The notes below the pieces were generated by a model that did not search any database, was not told where the DNA came from, and saw only the letters and a program-made list of their open reading frames with translations. The position numbers and the translations under genes are program-made. A stretch of 5,345 nucleotides of DNA from Bacteroidota bacterium (lineage in GTDB: Bacteria > Bacteroidota > Bacteroidia > Bacteroidales > Prolixibacteraceae): assembly GCA_030691295.1 (NCBI GenBank), contig JAUYEQ010000355.1, positions 1 through 5,345 on the forward strand. The letters run 5' to 3'. Below are positions 1 through 5,345 of the stretch, piece by piece. Each line of letters opens with the position of its first letter. The first letter of the stretch is position 1.

Positions 1-889
1 TTTTAGTGAATTGGTTGTACTGATCAGTATTCGACAAGCCTACCCTGTAAAGTTGTCCGCGTAACTGCAAGCCTTTTAAGGTGTAACGGGCATCTACTCC
101 AATCATTGAAACGCCAACTACCGACGAATCGGCTTTTGCCAAAGCGGCTTCATTATCTTTTGCGATTCCGTTGTACAATTTGCTCTGCGTGTCGCCCAAA
201 TATCCTGAAAGCCCAATGTTCAGTCCTCTGATTCCATAGTATTCAACTTTCGCACTAAAGTTTGGAGCGCTGATATACGATGAAGCACCTTTCTGGCGAC
301 CGCTGCGTAATCCGTTATTGCCGTTCAGTTTTGCAGCGCCATCATATCCGTTAAACCCATTTACCAGATAGGCCTGGTATTTTAAGTTTGCGGGCTGTAT
401 GGTTCCGGAAAGACCAAAGCCAATTTCCCTCCAGGTAGTCGGGCTTATTTTGTTATCGACCAAAGGTCGTTCAACGCCATTAAAAGTAGTTGGTTCGTGG
501 TACTCGTTCACGATGCCCATCGGGATTAAAAGCAATCCGGCCCTGAAATTGATGGATTTGTTGATTTTGTGCTGAAGAAAAGCCTGCTCGACATACACTT
601 CCGAAACATGTTCGAATTCCAGTTCTGTAATAAATTGGGTGCGGTCGCTGAACTGATAACCGAAAAGCATCACCATGCGGTGAACATCGAGTTCTCCGTT
701 TCGTCTGTTTTCTGAACTCAATGGCTGGTGATAATGCACTTCGCCATAGCCACCAATGGTGAGTTTACTGTTGGAGGTTAATAATTTGTCGGCGATATTT
801 TGATATTCAGGTTTTGTTTGTTCCTGAGTCTGAGCCTGTGTGAAAACTGTGGCCAGCAACAATGCAGTAGAAAATAAGATTCGTTTCAT
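1..889 (-). CDS. OprO/OprP-like outer-membrane porin, N-terminal part (3' end beyond left edge)
   Basis: An uninterrupted minus-strand frame of 296 codons starts at the ATG at 889-887 and runs off the left edge without a stop. The product begins MKRILFSTALLLATVFTQAQ, a clear Sec signal peptide (basic start, hydrophobic core about residues 4-17, likely cleavage near A19). The mature part alternates polar and hydrophobic residues as in beta strands: ITIGGYGE-like segment (LTIGGYGEVHYH, about 43-54), FITELEFEHV (86-95), INFRAGLLLIPMG (113-125), FGLSGTIQ (158-165), LNIGLSGYLG (223-232). Conserved-looking loops include VNEYHEPTTFNGVERP (127-142) and SPTTWREIGFG (149-159). This fits 16-stranded OprO/OprP-type porins of Bacteroidota, usually about 350-400 residues, so some 50-100 residues are probably missing. 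Its solute is unknown. It is divergent from a potassium-uptake operon; I recall similar porins near kdp genes in Bacteroidota, so a link to potassium is possible but unproven. Confidence 0.85.
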   Translation of the reverse strand, partial: MKRILFSTALLLATVFTQAQTQEQTKPEYQNIADKLLTSNSKLTIGGYGEVHYHQPLSSENRRNGELDVHRMVMLFGYQFSDRTQFITELEFEHVSEVYVEQAFLQHKINKSINFRAGLLLIPMGIVNEYHEPTTFNGVERPLVDNKISPTTWREIGFGLSGTIQPANLKYQAYLVNGFNGYDGAAKLNGNNGLRSGRQKGASSYISAPNFSAKVEYYGIRGLNIGLSGYLGDTQSKLYNGIAKDNEAALAKADSSVVGVSMIGVDARYTLKGLQLRGQLYRVGLSNTDQYNQFTK

Positions 890-977
890 ATGTCTATAAT
901 TTGTTTTTTAATTGCCATATGGAACTCGCCAAACAGTCATTCTTGTGTGTGAGGCAATACTTCCTTATGGCTCGTTT

Positions 978-1020
978 CATATACTTTTTAAGTGAGTTTT
1001 TGTACTGCCAAAAGTATATG
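978..1020. repeat. Perfect 11-bp inverted repeat at the porin promoter (possible operator)
   Basis: The arms are CATATACTTTT (978-988) and AAAAGTATATG (1010-1020), perfectly complementary, with a 21-base spacer. Arm centres are 32 bp apart, close to three helical turns, so proteins on both arms would face the same side of the DNA. The right arm covers the candidate porin -7 box, and the left arm would lie about +14 to +24 of the transcript. Since only one arm would be transcribed from that promoter, a DNA-binding role is more likely than an RNA hairpin. The ATACTTTTT stretch resembles the T-rich E. coli KdpE site as I remember it; this is weak support. Confidence 0.5.
1009..1016 (-). promoter_or_regulatory. 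Candidate -7 box of the porin promoter
   Basis: Read on the minus strand, these bases are TACTTTTG, an exact match to the Bacteroidota -7 consensus TAnnTTTG. The predicted transcript would start near 1002 and have a leader of roughly 110 nucleotides before the porin ATG. A -33 TTTG is not clearly present; the best candidate about 20 bases upstream reads TTTC. The box overlaps the right arm of the inverted repeat at 978-1020. Found by consensus matching only. Confidence 0.35.
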
Positions 1021-1038
1021 CTTTGCAAATGGTGTGAA

Positions 1039-1056
1039 ATCCCTAAAAGTGGGGAT
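1039..1056. repeat. Small inverted repeat ATCCC-N8-GGGAT
   Basis: ATCCC at 1039-1043 and GGGAT at 1052-1056 are complementary, with an 8-base spacer, set in an AAAT...ATTT context. It may be an operator half-pair or a weak stem-loop. There is no T tract, so it is not a classic terminator. Its function is unknown. Confidence 0.3.
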
Positions 1057-1078
1057 ATTTCAGAAGAAGTGCCTGAAG

Positions 1079-1098
1079 CCGGATCGGTGTTTGTCCGG
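1079..1098. repeat. Small GC-rich hairpin CCGGA-N10-TCCGG
   Basis: CCGGA (1079-1083) pairs with TCCGG (1094-1098) around a 10-base loop; a T-G wobble could add one further pair. It lies in a locally GC-richer segment of the intergenic region, between the porin promoter and the CTTTA repeats. No T run follows on either strand, so termination is unlikely. Its role is unknown. Confidence 0.25.
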
Positions 1099-1126
1099 AA
1101 CAGAAATGAAGTTGAAACAGGAAGAA

Positions 1127-1180
1127 CTTTATAAAATCTTTATATCAACGACACAAAACTTTACAATTCCTTTATGAAAT
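1127..1180 (+). promoter_or_regulatory. Two pairs of 11-bp tandem CTTTA repeats, candidate KdpE-type operator
   Basis: Four half-sites are visible: CTTTATAAAAT (1127-1137), CTTTATATCAA (1138-1148), CTTTACAATTC (1159-1169) and CTTTATGAAAT (1170-1180). Each pair is exactly 11 bp start to start, and the pairs are 21 bp apart between the inner starts, so all four sit on nearly the same helix face. Tandem direct repeats with 11-bp phasing are the typical recognition layout of OmpR/PhoB-family winged-helix regulators, and the form resembles a Pho box. KdpE, encoded third in the operon just downstream, belongs to this family. The array ends 10 bases before the candidate -33 box of trkH, a good activator position. 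The repeats are seen directly; the assignment to KdpE is inference. Confidence 0.5.
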
Positions 1181-1190
1181 CAAAGGCAAC

Positions 1191-1219
1191 TTTGCAAGCT
1201 AACTGAAACGCTAAAGTTG
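1191..1219 (+). promoter_or_regulatory. Candidate promoter of the trkH-kdpD-kdpE operon
   Basis: TTTG at 1191-1194 and TAAAGTTG at 1212-1219 are 17 bases apart; the second differs by one base from the TAnnTTTG consensus. The spacing is at the short end of that reported for flavobacterial promoters. Initiation would fall near 1226, giving a leader of about 80 bases. The two boxes lie within the arms of an inverted repeat, GCAACTTT (1186-1193) and AAAGTTGC (1213-1220). An alternative box, TAAATTTTG at 1267-1275, has one extra T and no good partner. Confidence 0.35.
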
Positions 1220-1307
1220 CGGTCATGATCTTTTCCCTGAATACCCATACGTGGCAACACAAACAATAAATTTTGAAAGGCAACAAAAATCAAAATTGCA
1301 ACAGTAA

Positions 1308-2759
1308 ATGGGTAAGATAGTCAATCTCAAAATTGTTTTTAAAGTAATTAGCCGGAACTTATTTATTCTTGCAGCGGCACTATTCGTTTGCGTTGGGGTT
1401 GCCATTATTTTTTCGGAGGAGACATTGCCTTTTATCTTGTCGTCGCTGATAAGCCTTGTTGTTGGCTTACTTTTCTTCCTTACTACGCGGAAACAATCTG
1501 AAGATGTTACCATTCACCGAAAAGATGCCTACCTGACGGTCACCCTATCATGGGTATTTATCAGCCTGATCGGTTGTTTGCCTTATCTTTTTTCAGGTGC
1601 GATTCCCTGCTTTGTCAATGCATTCTTCGAATCGGTTTCCGGATTTACCACCACAGGCGCATCCATCCTGACAGACATAGAAATTTTACCAAAATCGATA
1701 TTGTTCTGGCGAAGTTTAACCCACTGGATTGGTGGAATTGGCATTATCGTATTGGTAATCATTATTATGCCGACACTTCAGATTGGCGGATATCATCTTT
1801 TTACGCTCGAATCGTCGTTGCAGGAAAAAATACAACCCAAAATAAAAGCTGTTGGAAACAGATTGTTGCTGATTTATATTATTCTGACTGTTGCCGAAGT
1901 CGTTTTTCTGCTGGCCGGAAATATGAATCTTTTTGAAAGTATCTGTCATTCTTTCGGAACAGTTGCCACTGGTGGATTTTCGCCAAAAAACACAAGCATC
2001 ATTGCCTATTCTCCTTACATACAATATGTAATAACGATCTTCATGTTTTTGGCCGGAACGAACTTCGTTGTTCACTATTATTTGTTCAAACGCGAATTCA
2101 AAAAAGTAAAAGAGAACGAAGAATTGAAATTTTATGTAATCGTTCTCTTTTCTATAATCGCCATTGTCACTGCTTCTTTGTACTTTACCATGAACAAACC
2201 GCTGGAGGAATCTTTCAGGGATGCTTCTTTTCAGGTTGTTTCAATAATTACCTGTACCGGATTTGCTTCTGCTGATTATTTACTCTGGCCCACTTTTGCA
2301 TGGGCGATCATTTTTTTTTCCATGTTTCTTGGAGGTTGCACCGGCTCAACAGCCGGAGGGATAAAAATGGTCAGGCATTTAATCATGCTGAAAAATATAA
2401 AGCGAAATTTCCGACAGATGATTTCCCCGAATGCAATACTGCCAATCAGGTTAAATAACAATGTGATAAGCAGCGAAACAAACAGATCGATATTGACTTT
2501 TATAGCCGTTTATTTCCTTGTATTTCTGATAGGAAGTGCATCGCTCATCCTTATCGGTATTGACGGAAAGACCGCAAGCAGTTCGGTGGCTACTTGTATG
2601 GCAGGCATTGGGCCGGGAATCGGAACGGTTGGTCCGGTAAGTAATTTCGCTCATTTGCCCGATTTGGGAAAAATGATACTTTCTTTTTTGATGCTGGTCG
2701 GGAGATTGGAAATTTACACGGTGATTATATTGTTTTCACGGAATTTCTGGGGCAAATAA
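1308..2759 (+). CDS. trkH: TrkH-family potassium uptake protein, membrane translocation subunit
   Basis: The 483-residue product is a polytopic inner-membrane protein of normal TrkH length, which moves K+ into the cell, usually with a cytoplasmic TrkA gating partner. All four pore-loop repeats are recognisable: SGFTTTGAS (111-119), ATGGFS (220-225), TCTGFAS (315-321) and GIGPGIGTVGP (433-443), each with the filter glycine. Other family signatures are THWIGGIGI (138-146), GGCTGSTAGGIK (342-353) and GRLEIYT (465-471) near the C-terminus. The start ATG is placed directly before the first hydrophobic helix, in an A-rich context without a Shine-Dalgarno sequence, as is normal for Bacteroidota. No trkA lies in the window; the next genes encode a KdpD/KdpE-type pair, 43 bases downstream, implying control by a potassium or osmotic sensor. 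No damage or missing key residue was seen. Confidence 0.95.
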   Translation: MGKIVNLKIVFKVISRNLFILAAALFVCVGVAIIFSEETLPFILSSLISLVVGLLFFLTTRKQSEDVTIHRKDAYLTVTLSWVFISLIGCLPYLFSGAIPCFVNAFFESVSGFTTTGASILTDIEILPKSILFWRSLTHWIGGIGIIVLVIIIMPTLQIGGYHLFTLESSLQEKIQPKIKAVGNRLLLIYIILTVAEVVFLLAGNMNLFESICHSFGTVATGGFSPKNTSIIAYSPYIQYVITIFMFLAGTNFVVHYYLFKREFKKVKENEELKFYVIVLFSIIAIVTASLYFTMNKPLEESFRDASFQVVSIITCTGFASADYLLWPTFAWAIIFFSMFLGGCTGSTAGGIKMVRHLIMLKNIKRNFRQMISPNAILPIRLNNNVISSETNRSILTFIAVYFLVFLIGSASLILIGIDGKTASSSVATCMAGIGPGIGTVGPVSNFAHLPDLGKMILSFLMLVGRLEIYTVIILFSRNFWGK

Positions 2760-2775
2760 GTTGATGTTTAATGCA

Positions 2776-2797
2776 TAAATTTGTATTCTGACAAATT
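2776..2797 (+). promoter_or_regulatory. Possible internal promoter box and hairpin before the kinase gene
   Basis: TAAATTTG at 2776-2783 matches TAnnTTTG exactly and lies in the trkH-kinase gap, but no -33 partner is visible at normal spacing. AATTTGT (2778-2784) and ACAAATT (2791-2797) form a 7-bp stem with a 6-base loop that ends five bases before the kinase ATG. Either a weak second promoter for the kinase-regulator pair or an mRNA hairpin tuning translation is possible; chance in AT-rich DNA is also possible. Confidence 0.25.
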
Positions 2798-2802
2798 GAA
2801 AA

Positions 2803-4335
2803 ATGGATAAGACGAAAAATATACTGAAAACATTTCTGCCATCCCTTATTTCAGGGATTAATCCTTATGTCCTTTCCATATTTGTCATTGGTATAACCGC
2901 TGCGCTGTGCACGCCTCTATACAATCTGCAAGGATATCATGTTGTTTCTTTTATCCTGCTTTTTGTGGTTTCAATGCTGGCAACATTTATGGGGATCGGC
3001 CCGGTATTCCTTGCGGCAACACTTAGCGCACTGGTATGGAATTTCTTTTTTATTCCTCCAAACCTGACTTTCCATATCGACAAAACTGAAGACATCCTGA
3101 TGTTTGGCATGTTTTTCATTATTGCACTGGTAAACGGTGTGTTGACAACCAAAGTGCGCCGTCAGGAAAGATTGGCGCTTGAAAGGGAAGAACGCACCAA
3201 TGCCTTGTTTCAGCTTACCAGAGAACTCTCGAAAGCCAGTGGAATCGAGGAGGTTTTGGCTGTTGCGATCGAAGGCATCAAAAATCATTTTCGTACTGAC
3301 CCGTTTTTTATTTTACAGGATGGAAACAATATCCTTCATTCATCGGGCCGGTTGCAGAAGGAGAAAAAACTATCTGAAAAGGAATATGGCGTGGCTGAAT
3401 GGGTATTTACACATTCGCAAAAAGCAGGCAAATTCACGGATAACCTGCCTTCAGTTGAATTCACATTTTTCCCTTTGCCCGGAACGAGACTGAATCCTGG
3501 CGTGGTAGCAGTAAAACTTGAAAAGCTGTTTTCAGGAGATCAGAAAGCATTTTGGGATACTTTCCTGACACAAATTTCGAATGCGCTGGAACGTGAATTC
3601 CTGGGAGAACTGGCACAGAAAGCGCGTTTTCTGGTTGAGTCGGACCGCCTGTACAAAACCCTTTTCAACTCCATTTCGCACGAATTACGGATTCCGGTAG
3701 CCACCATTATGGGTGCTTCTGATTCGTTGCTGAATTCAACGCACCCCGAAAATGTTCAGTCGGCTTTGTTCAACGAAATATTCACCGCTTCACTTCGCCT
3801 GAACCGGTTGATTGAAAATCTGCTAAACATGTCCCGCCTCGAAAGCGGGCAAATCTCCCTCCGGCTCGATTGGTACGACATGAACGATCTGGTTAATAAA
3901 GTGGCCGAAGATTTGGCCGATGAATTAAAGCCCTTTTCGTTGGTGGTTTCGATGCCCGAAGACATGCCCATGGTGAAAATTGACTATGGTTTGCTCGAGC
4001 AGGCCTTGTACAACTTGTTATACAATGCCACACAATATGCACCGGTGGCTTCCATGATCGAACTTTGTACCTGGTGTGATAACGGAACACTGGTGATTCA
4101 GGTAAAAGATAGTGGTCCTGGTTTTTCGGATGCAGCCATTGAAAATGTATTTAAAAAATTCTTTAGGGTTGATGGCAGCAAAACCGGAGGACTGGGATTG
4201 GGCCTGTCCATTGTAAAAGGTTTTGTTGAAGCGCATAAAGGCACTGTAACCGTTGAAAACCGGAAAATCGGCGGATCTGAATTCACGCTGAAAATACCTA
4301 CTGAAAAACCTGACATTCAAAACTTGCAATTCTAA
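2803..4335 (+). CDS. kdpD: Short KdpD-type sensor histidine kinase (DUF4118-GAF-HisKA-HATPase)
   Basis: The 510-residue inner-membrane kinase matches the C-terminal part of KdpD. A DUF4118-like membrane domain occupies about 22-118, with hydrophobic helices near 23-36, 45-62, 66-83 and 98-115 and the WNFFFIPP motif (79-86). A coiled linker (about 119-145) and a GAF-like region (about 145-265) follow. HisKA has the phospho-accepting H293 in ISHELRIP (291-298). The ATPase domain shows the N box with N404 and N408, DSGPG (436-440), KKFFR (451-455) and GGLGLGLSI (462-470). E. coli KdpD has about 890 residues; the N-terminal KdpD and USP-like cytoplasmic domains are absent, and upstream sequence is trkH, so this is a natural short form, not a local break. 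H-box residue 297 is Ile where HExxT/N is usual, which may weaken phosphatase activity. It presumably phosphorylates the regulator encoded 5 bases downstream. Confidence 0.9.
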   Translation: MDKTKNILKTFLPSLISGINPYVLSIFVIGITAALCTPLYNLQGYHVVSFILLFVVSMLATFMGIGPVFLAATLSALVWNFFFIPPNLTFHIDKTEDILMFGMFFIIALVNGVLTTKVRRQERLALEREERTNALFQLTRELSKASGIEEVLAVAIEGIKNHFRTDPFFILQDGNNILHSSGRLQKEKKLSEKEYGVAEWVFTHSQKAGKFTDNLPSVEFTFFPLPGTRLNPGVVAVKLEKLFSGDQKAFWDTFLTQISNALEREFLGELAQKARFLVESDRLYKTLFNSISHELRIPVATIMGASDSLLNSTHPENVQSALFNEIFTASLRLNRLIENLLNMSRLESGQISLRLDWYDMNDLVNKVAEDLADELKPFSLVVSMPEDMPMVKIDYGLLEQALYNLLYNATQYAPVASMIELCTWCDNGTLVIQVKDSGPGFSDAAIENVFKKFFRVDGSKTGGLGLGLSIVKGFVEAHKGTVTVENRKIGGSEFTLKIPTEKPDIQNLQF

Positions 4336-4340
4336 ACAGA

Positions 4341-5024
4341 ATGAACGATAACGAAACCATATTAATAATTGACGATGAATTGCAGATCCGCCGACTGCTT
4401 GAAATCACGCTTTCAGCCAATGGCTATAAAATTCTTCAAACCGGAAATGGTAAAGATGGATTGATTGATGCGGCCACCCATCATCCTTCGTTAATCATCC
4501 TTGATCTTGGATTGCCTGATCTTGACGGCCAGGAAATTTTGAAAAAATTACGTGAGTGGTTTTTCAAACCGGTCATCGTTTTATCGGTGCGAAGTTCGGA
4601 AGAAGACATCATCAAGGCTTTGGACAATGGTGCAAACGATTACCTGACAAAGCCTTTCCGAAGTGGTGAGTTACTTGCCCGGATACGCGCTGCGATCAGG
4701 GCCGGAGAGAAAAAGAATGATGCTCCGGTTTTAGAATTTGGTTCGCTGAGCATTGACATGATCAACCATGTTGCCCGAAAAAACAAAGAGATTTTGAAGC
4801 TCACGACAACCGAATTCTCATTGCTTTGTTTGTTGGCAAAAAACCAGGGCCGCGTGCTAACCCATCAGTATATCCTGAAGGAAGTTTGGGGATACGGCTA
4901 CCTCGAACAAACACAATACCTACGGGTTTTTGTTGCCCAACTCCGGAAAAAAATTGAAGACAATCCTTCGAAACCCAAACTCCTGATTACAGAATCGGGT
5001 ATCGGTTACCGGTTTGGTGATTGA
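4341..5024 (+). CDS. kdpE: KdpE-type OmpR-family response regulator
   Basis: The 227-residue protein has the standard KdpE length and two domains. The receiver (about 6-120) shows the acidic pair D11-D12, phosphorylation site D55 in LDLGLPD (54-60), S82 in LSVRSSEED, and K104 in YLTKPF (101-106). The LSVRSSEEDIIKALDNGAND stretch (81-100) is close to the KdpE pattern. The winged-helix DNA-binding domain (about 130-225) contains LTTTEFSLLCLLAKNQGRV (154-172) and the KdpE-like recognition segment EQTQYLRVFVAQLRKKIE (189-206), ending ITESGIGYRF. It lies 5 bases after the kinase stop, so co-transcription is almost certain. Targets are unknown; the 11-bp-phased repeats upstream of trkH are a natural candidate site. 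All receiver key residues are present, so it should be phosphorylation-competent. Confidence 0.93.
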   Translation: MNDNETILIIDDELQIRRLLEITLSANGYKILQTGNGKDGLIDAATHHPSLIILDLGLPDLDGQEILKKLREWFFKPVIVLSVRSSEEDIIKALDNGANDYLTKPFRSGELLARIRAAIRAGEKKNDAPVLEFGSLSIDMINHVARKNKEILKLTTTEFSLLCLLAKNQGRVLTHQYILKEVWGYGYLEQTQYLRVFVAQLRKKIEDNPSKPKLLITESGIGYRFGD

Positions 5025-5080
5025 AAAAGTATGGATGGTGTGGTAATTGAATTTCAGATTTTGAACTTCATGCAACTTTT
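5025..5080. other. Convergent intergenic gap, no clear terminator
   Basis: The 56 bases lie between convergent kdpE and cardiolipin synthase stops. I looked for a GC stem followed by T (or preceded by A for the other strand) and found only 4-bp AT-rich pairings such as TTCA/TGAA around 5054-5066. A short T run precedes 5081. No terminator is called. Confidence 0.5.
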
Positions 5081-5345
5081 TTAAAGCATCGGGCTTAAAA
5101 TCCTGGCAAACGATTCTTTAATTTTGTTTATCCGCGGACGTTTGATCCATTCTTCTAAAACCACAGCTTCACTTTTTTCCTGATCTTCCAGAAACTGTGA
5201 AGCCAATACTCCGGCAATTTCCTCGTCATAAACCATCGCGTTTACTTCAAAATTGGTTTCCAAACTGCGAAAATCAAGGTTTGCAGTGCCTACAGATGAA
5301 AAAATGCCATCAACCACAATTACTTTACTGTGGATAAAACCTGCT
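5081..5345 (-). CDS. cls: Cardiolipin synthase, C-terminal fragment (5' part beyond right edge)
   Basis: The minus-strand frame enters from the right edge and ends at TAA (5083-5081), giving the last 87 residues. It opens with AGFIHSKVIVVDG, a complete HxKx4D phospholipase-D catalytic motif, followed by SSVGTANLDFRSLETNFEVN, the usual sequence after the second HKD motif of bacterial cardiolipin synthases. The C-terminus FARILSPML also fits that family. Full-length enzymes are about 480 residues, with two HKD motifs and often two N-terminal membrane helices, none of which can be seen here. The enzyme joins two phosphatidylglycerol molecules into cardiolipin and glycerol at the inner membrane. 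The frame is open to the window edge, so the GTG at 5317-5315, inside the motif, is not the start. It converges on the kdpE gene, and no functional link is evident. Confidence 0.9.
   Translation of the reverse strand, partial: AGFIHSKVIVVDGIFSSVGTANLDFRSLETNFEVNAMVYDEEIAGVLASQFLEDQEKSEAVVLEEWIKRPRINKIKESFARILSPML

Larger units (their letters stand above)
890..1307. other. Divergent intergenic regulatory region between porin and trkH
   Basis: This stretch of 418 bases separates two divergent start codons. Two short overlapping plus-strand frames (901-1134 and 992-1177) lack any recognisable domain and lie across the structured elements, so I do not call genes here. What it does hold: an 11-bp inverted repeat (978-1020), a TAnnTTTG box for the porin, two short hairpins (1039-1056 and 1079-1098), four CTTTA half-sites in two 11-bp tandem pairs (1127-1180), and a promoter-like box pair for trkH (1191-1219). 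The length and density of symmetry suggest regulation of both flanking transcripts. Confidence 0.7.

Noticed and set aside
901..1134. Plus-strand open frame of 77 codons in the intergenic region
   Set aside because: It has no recognisable domain, overlaps the porin promoter elements and another frame, has a Cys- and Phe-rich unlikely composition at the start, and no initiation context. Homologues in several genomes would be needed to revive it.
992..1177. Plus-strand open frame of 61 codons
   Set aside because: It runs through the inverted repeat, both hairpins and the CTTTA repeats, with no recognisable family. More likely chance.
1223..1513. Minus-strand open frame of 96 codons across the start of trkH
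   Set aside because: It is antisense to the well-supported trkH reading frame and resembles no family.
1716..2075. Minus-strand open frame of 119 codons inside trkH
   Set aside because: Antisense shadow of the conserved TrkH pore region, with composition unlike a real protein.
2971..3288. Minus-strand open frame of 105 codons inside the kinase gene
   Set aside because: Antisense to the DUF4118 region of the kinase; no domain or start context.
5025..5080. Possible bidirectional terminator between kdpE and the cardiolipin synthase gene
   Set aside because: Only 4-bp AT-rich pairings were found; too weak to call.
1..5345. Defence system, mobile element, CRISPR array or tRNA
   Set aside because: All long frames belong to known transport, signalling or lipid families; no spaced identical repeats, transposase, integrase or tRNA-like fold was seen.

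Overview
The window looks like chromosomal DNA of a Bacteroidota species. Three things point there: the promoter-like TAnnTTTG boxes, A-rich translation starts without Shine-Dalgarno sequences, and the protein families themselves (a short KdpD-type kinase without its usual N-terminal half, and an OprO/OprP-like porin beginning with an IGGYGEVHYHQ stretch). The genus cannot be fixed from the sequence. I see no phage, insertion sequence, CRISPR array or RNA gene.

Layout: (1) On the minus strand, from the left edge to 889, lies the first 296 codons of an outer-membrane beta-barrel porin; its C-terminus is outside the window. (2) Positions 890-1307 are a 418-base divergent intergenic region that carries no convincing gene but is rich in regulatory-looking structure: an 11-bp perfect inverted repeat over the candidate porin promoter, two small GC-rich hairpins, two pairs of 11-bp-phased CTTTA direct repeats, and a promoter-like pair of boxes. 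(3) On the plus strand, 1308-5024 is an apparent three-gene operon: trkH (potassium translocation subunit), a KdpD-type sensor histidine kinase, and a KdpE-type response regulator. Gaps are 43 and 5 bases. (4) A 56-base convergent gap follows. (5) On the minus strand, 5345 down to 5081 holds the C-terminus of a phospholipase-D-type cardiolipin synthase, entering from the right edge.

How it may work together (inference): KdpD and KdpE normally control the KdpFABC high-affinity potassium ATPase, but here they sit with the Trk-type transporter TrkH. The kinase keeps the membrane (DUF4118), GAF-like, HisKA and ATPase modules but lacks the cytoplasmic KdpD/USP-like sensor region, and its H-box reads HELRI instead of HExxT/N, which questions its phosphatase activity. 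The tandem 11-bp repeats upstream of trkH have the geometry of binding sites for OmpR/PhoB-family regulators such as KdpE, so autoregulation of trkH-kdpDE is a specific and testable reading. The divergent porin may share this control. No kdpFABC or trkA gene is visible in the window. The families are known; the parts most worth following up are the regulatory region and the kinase variant.
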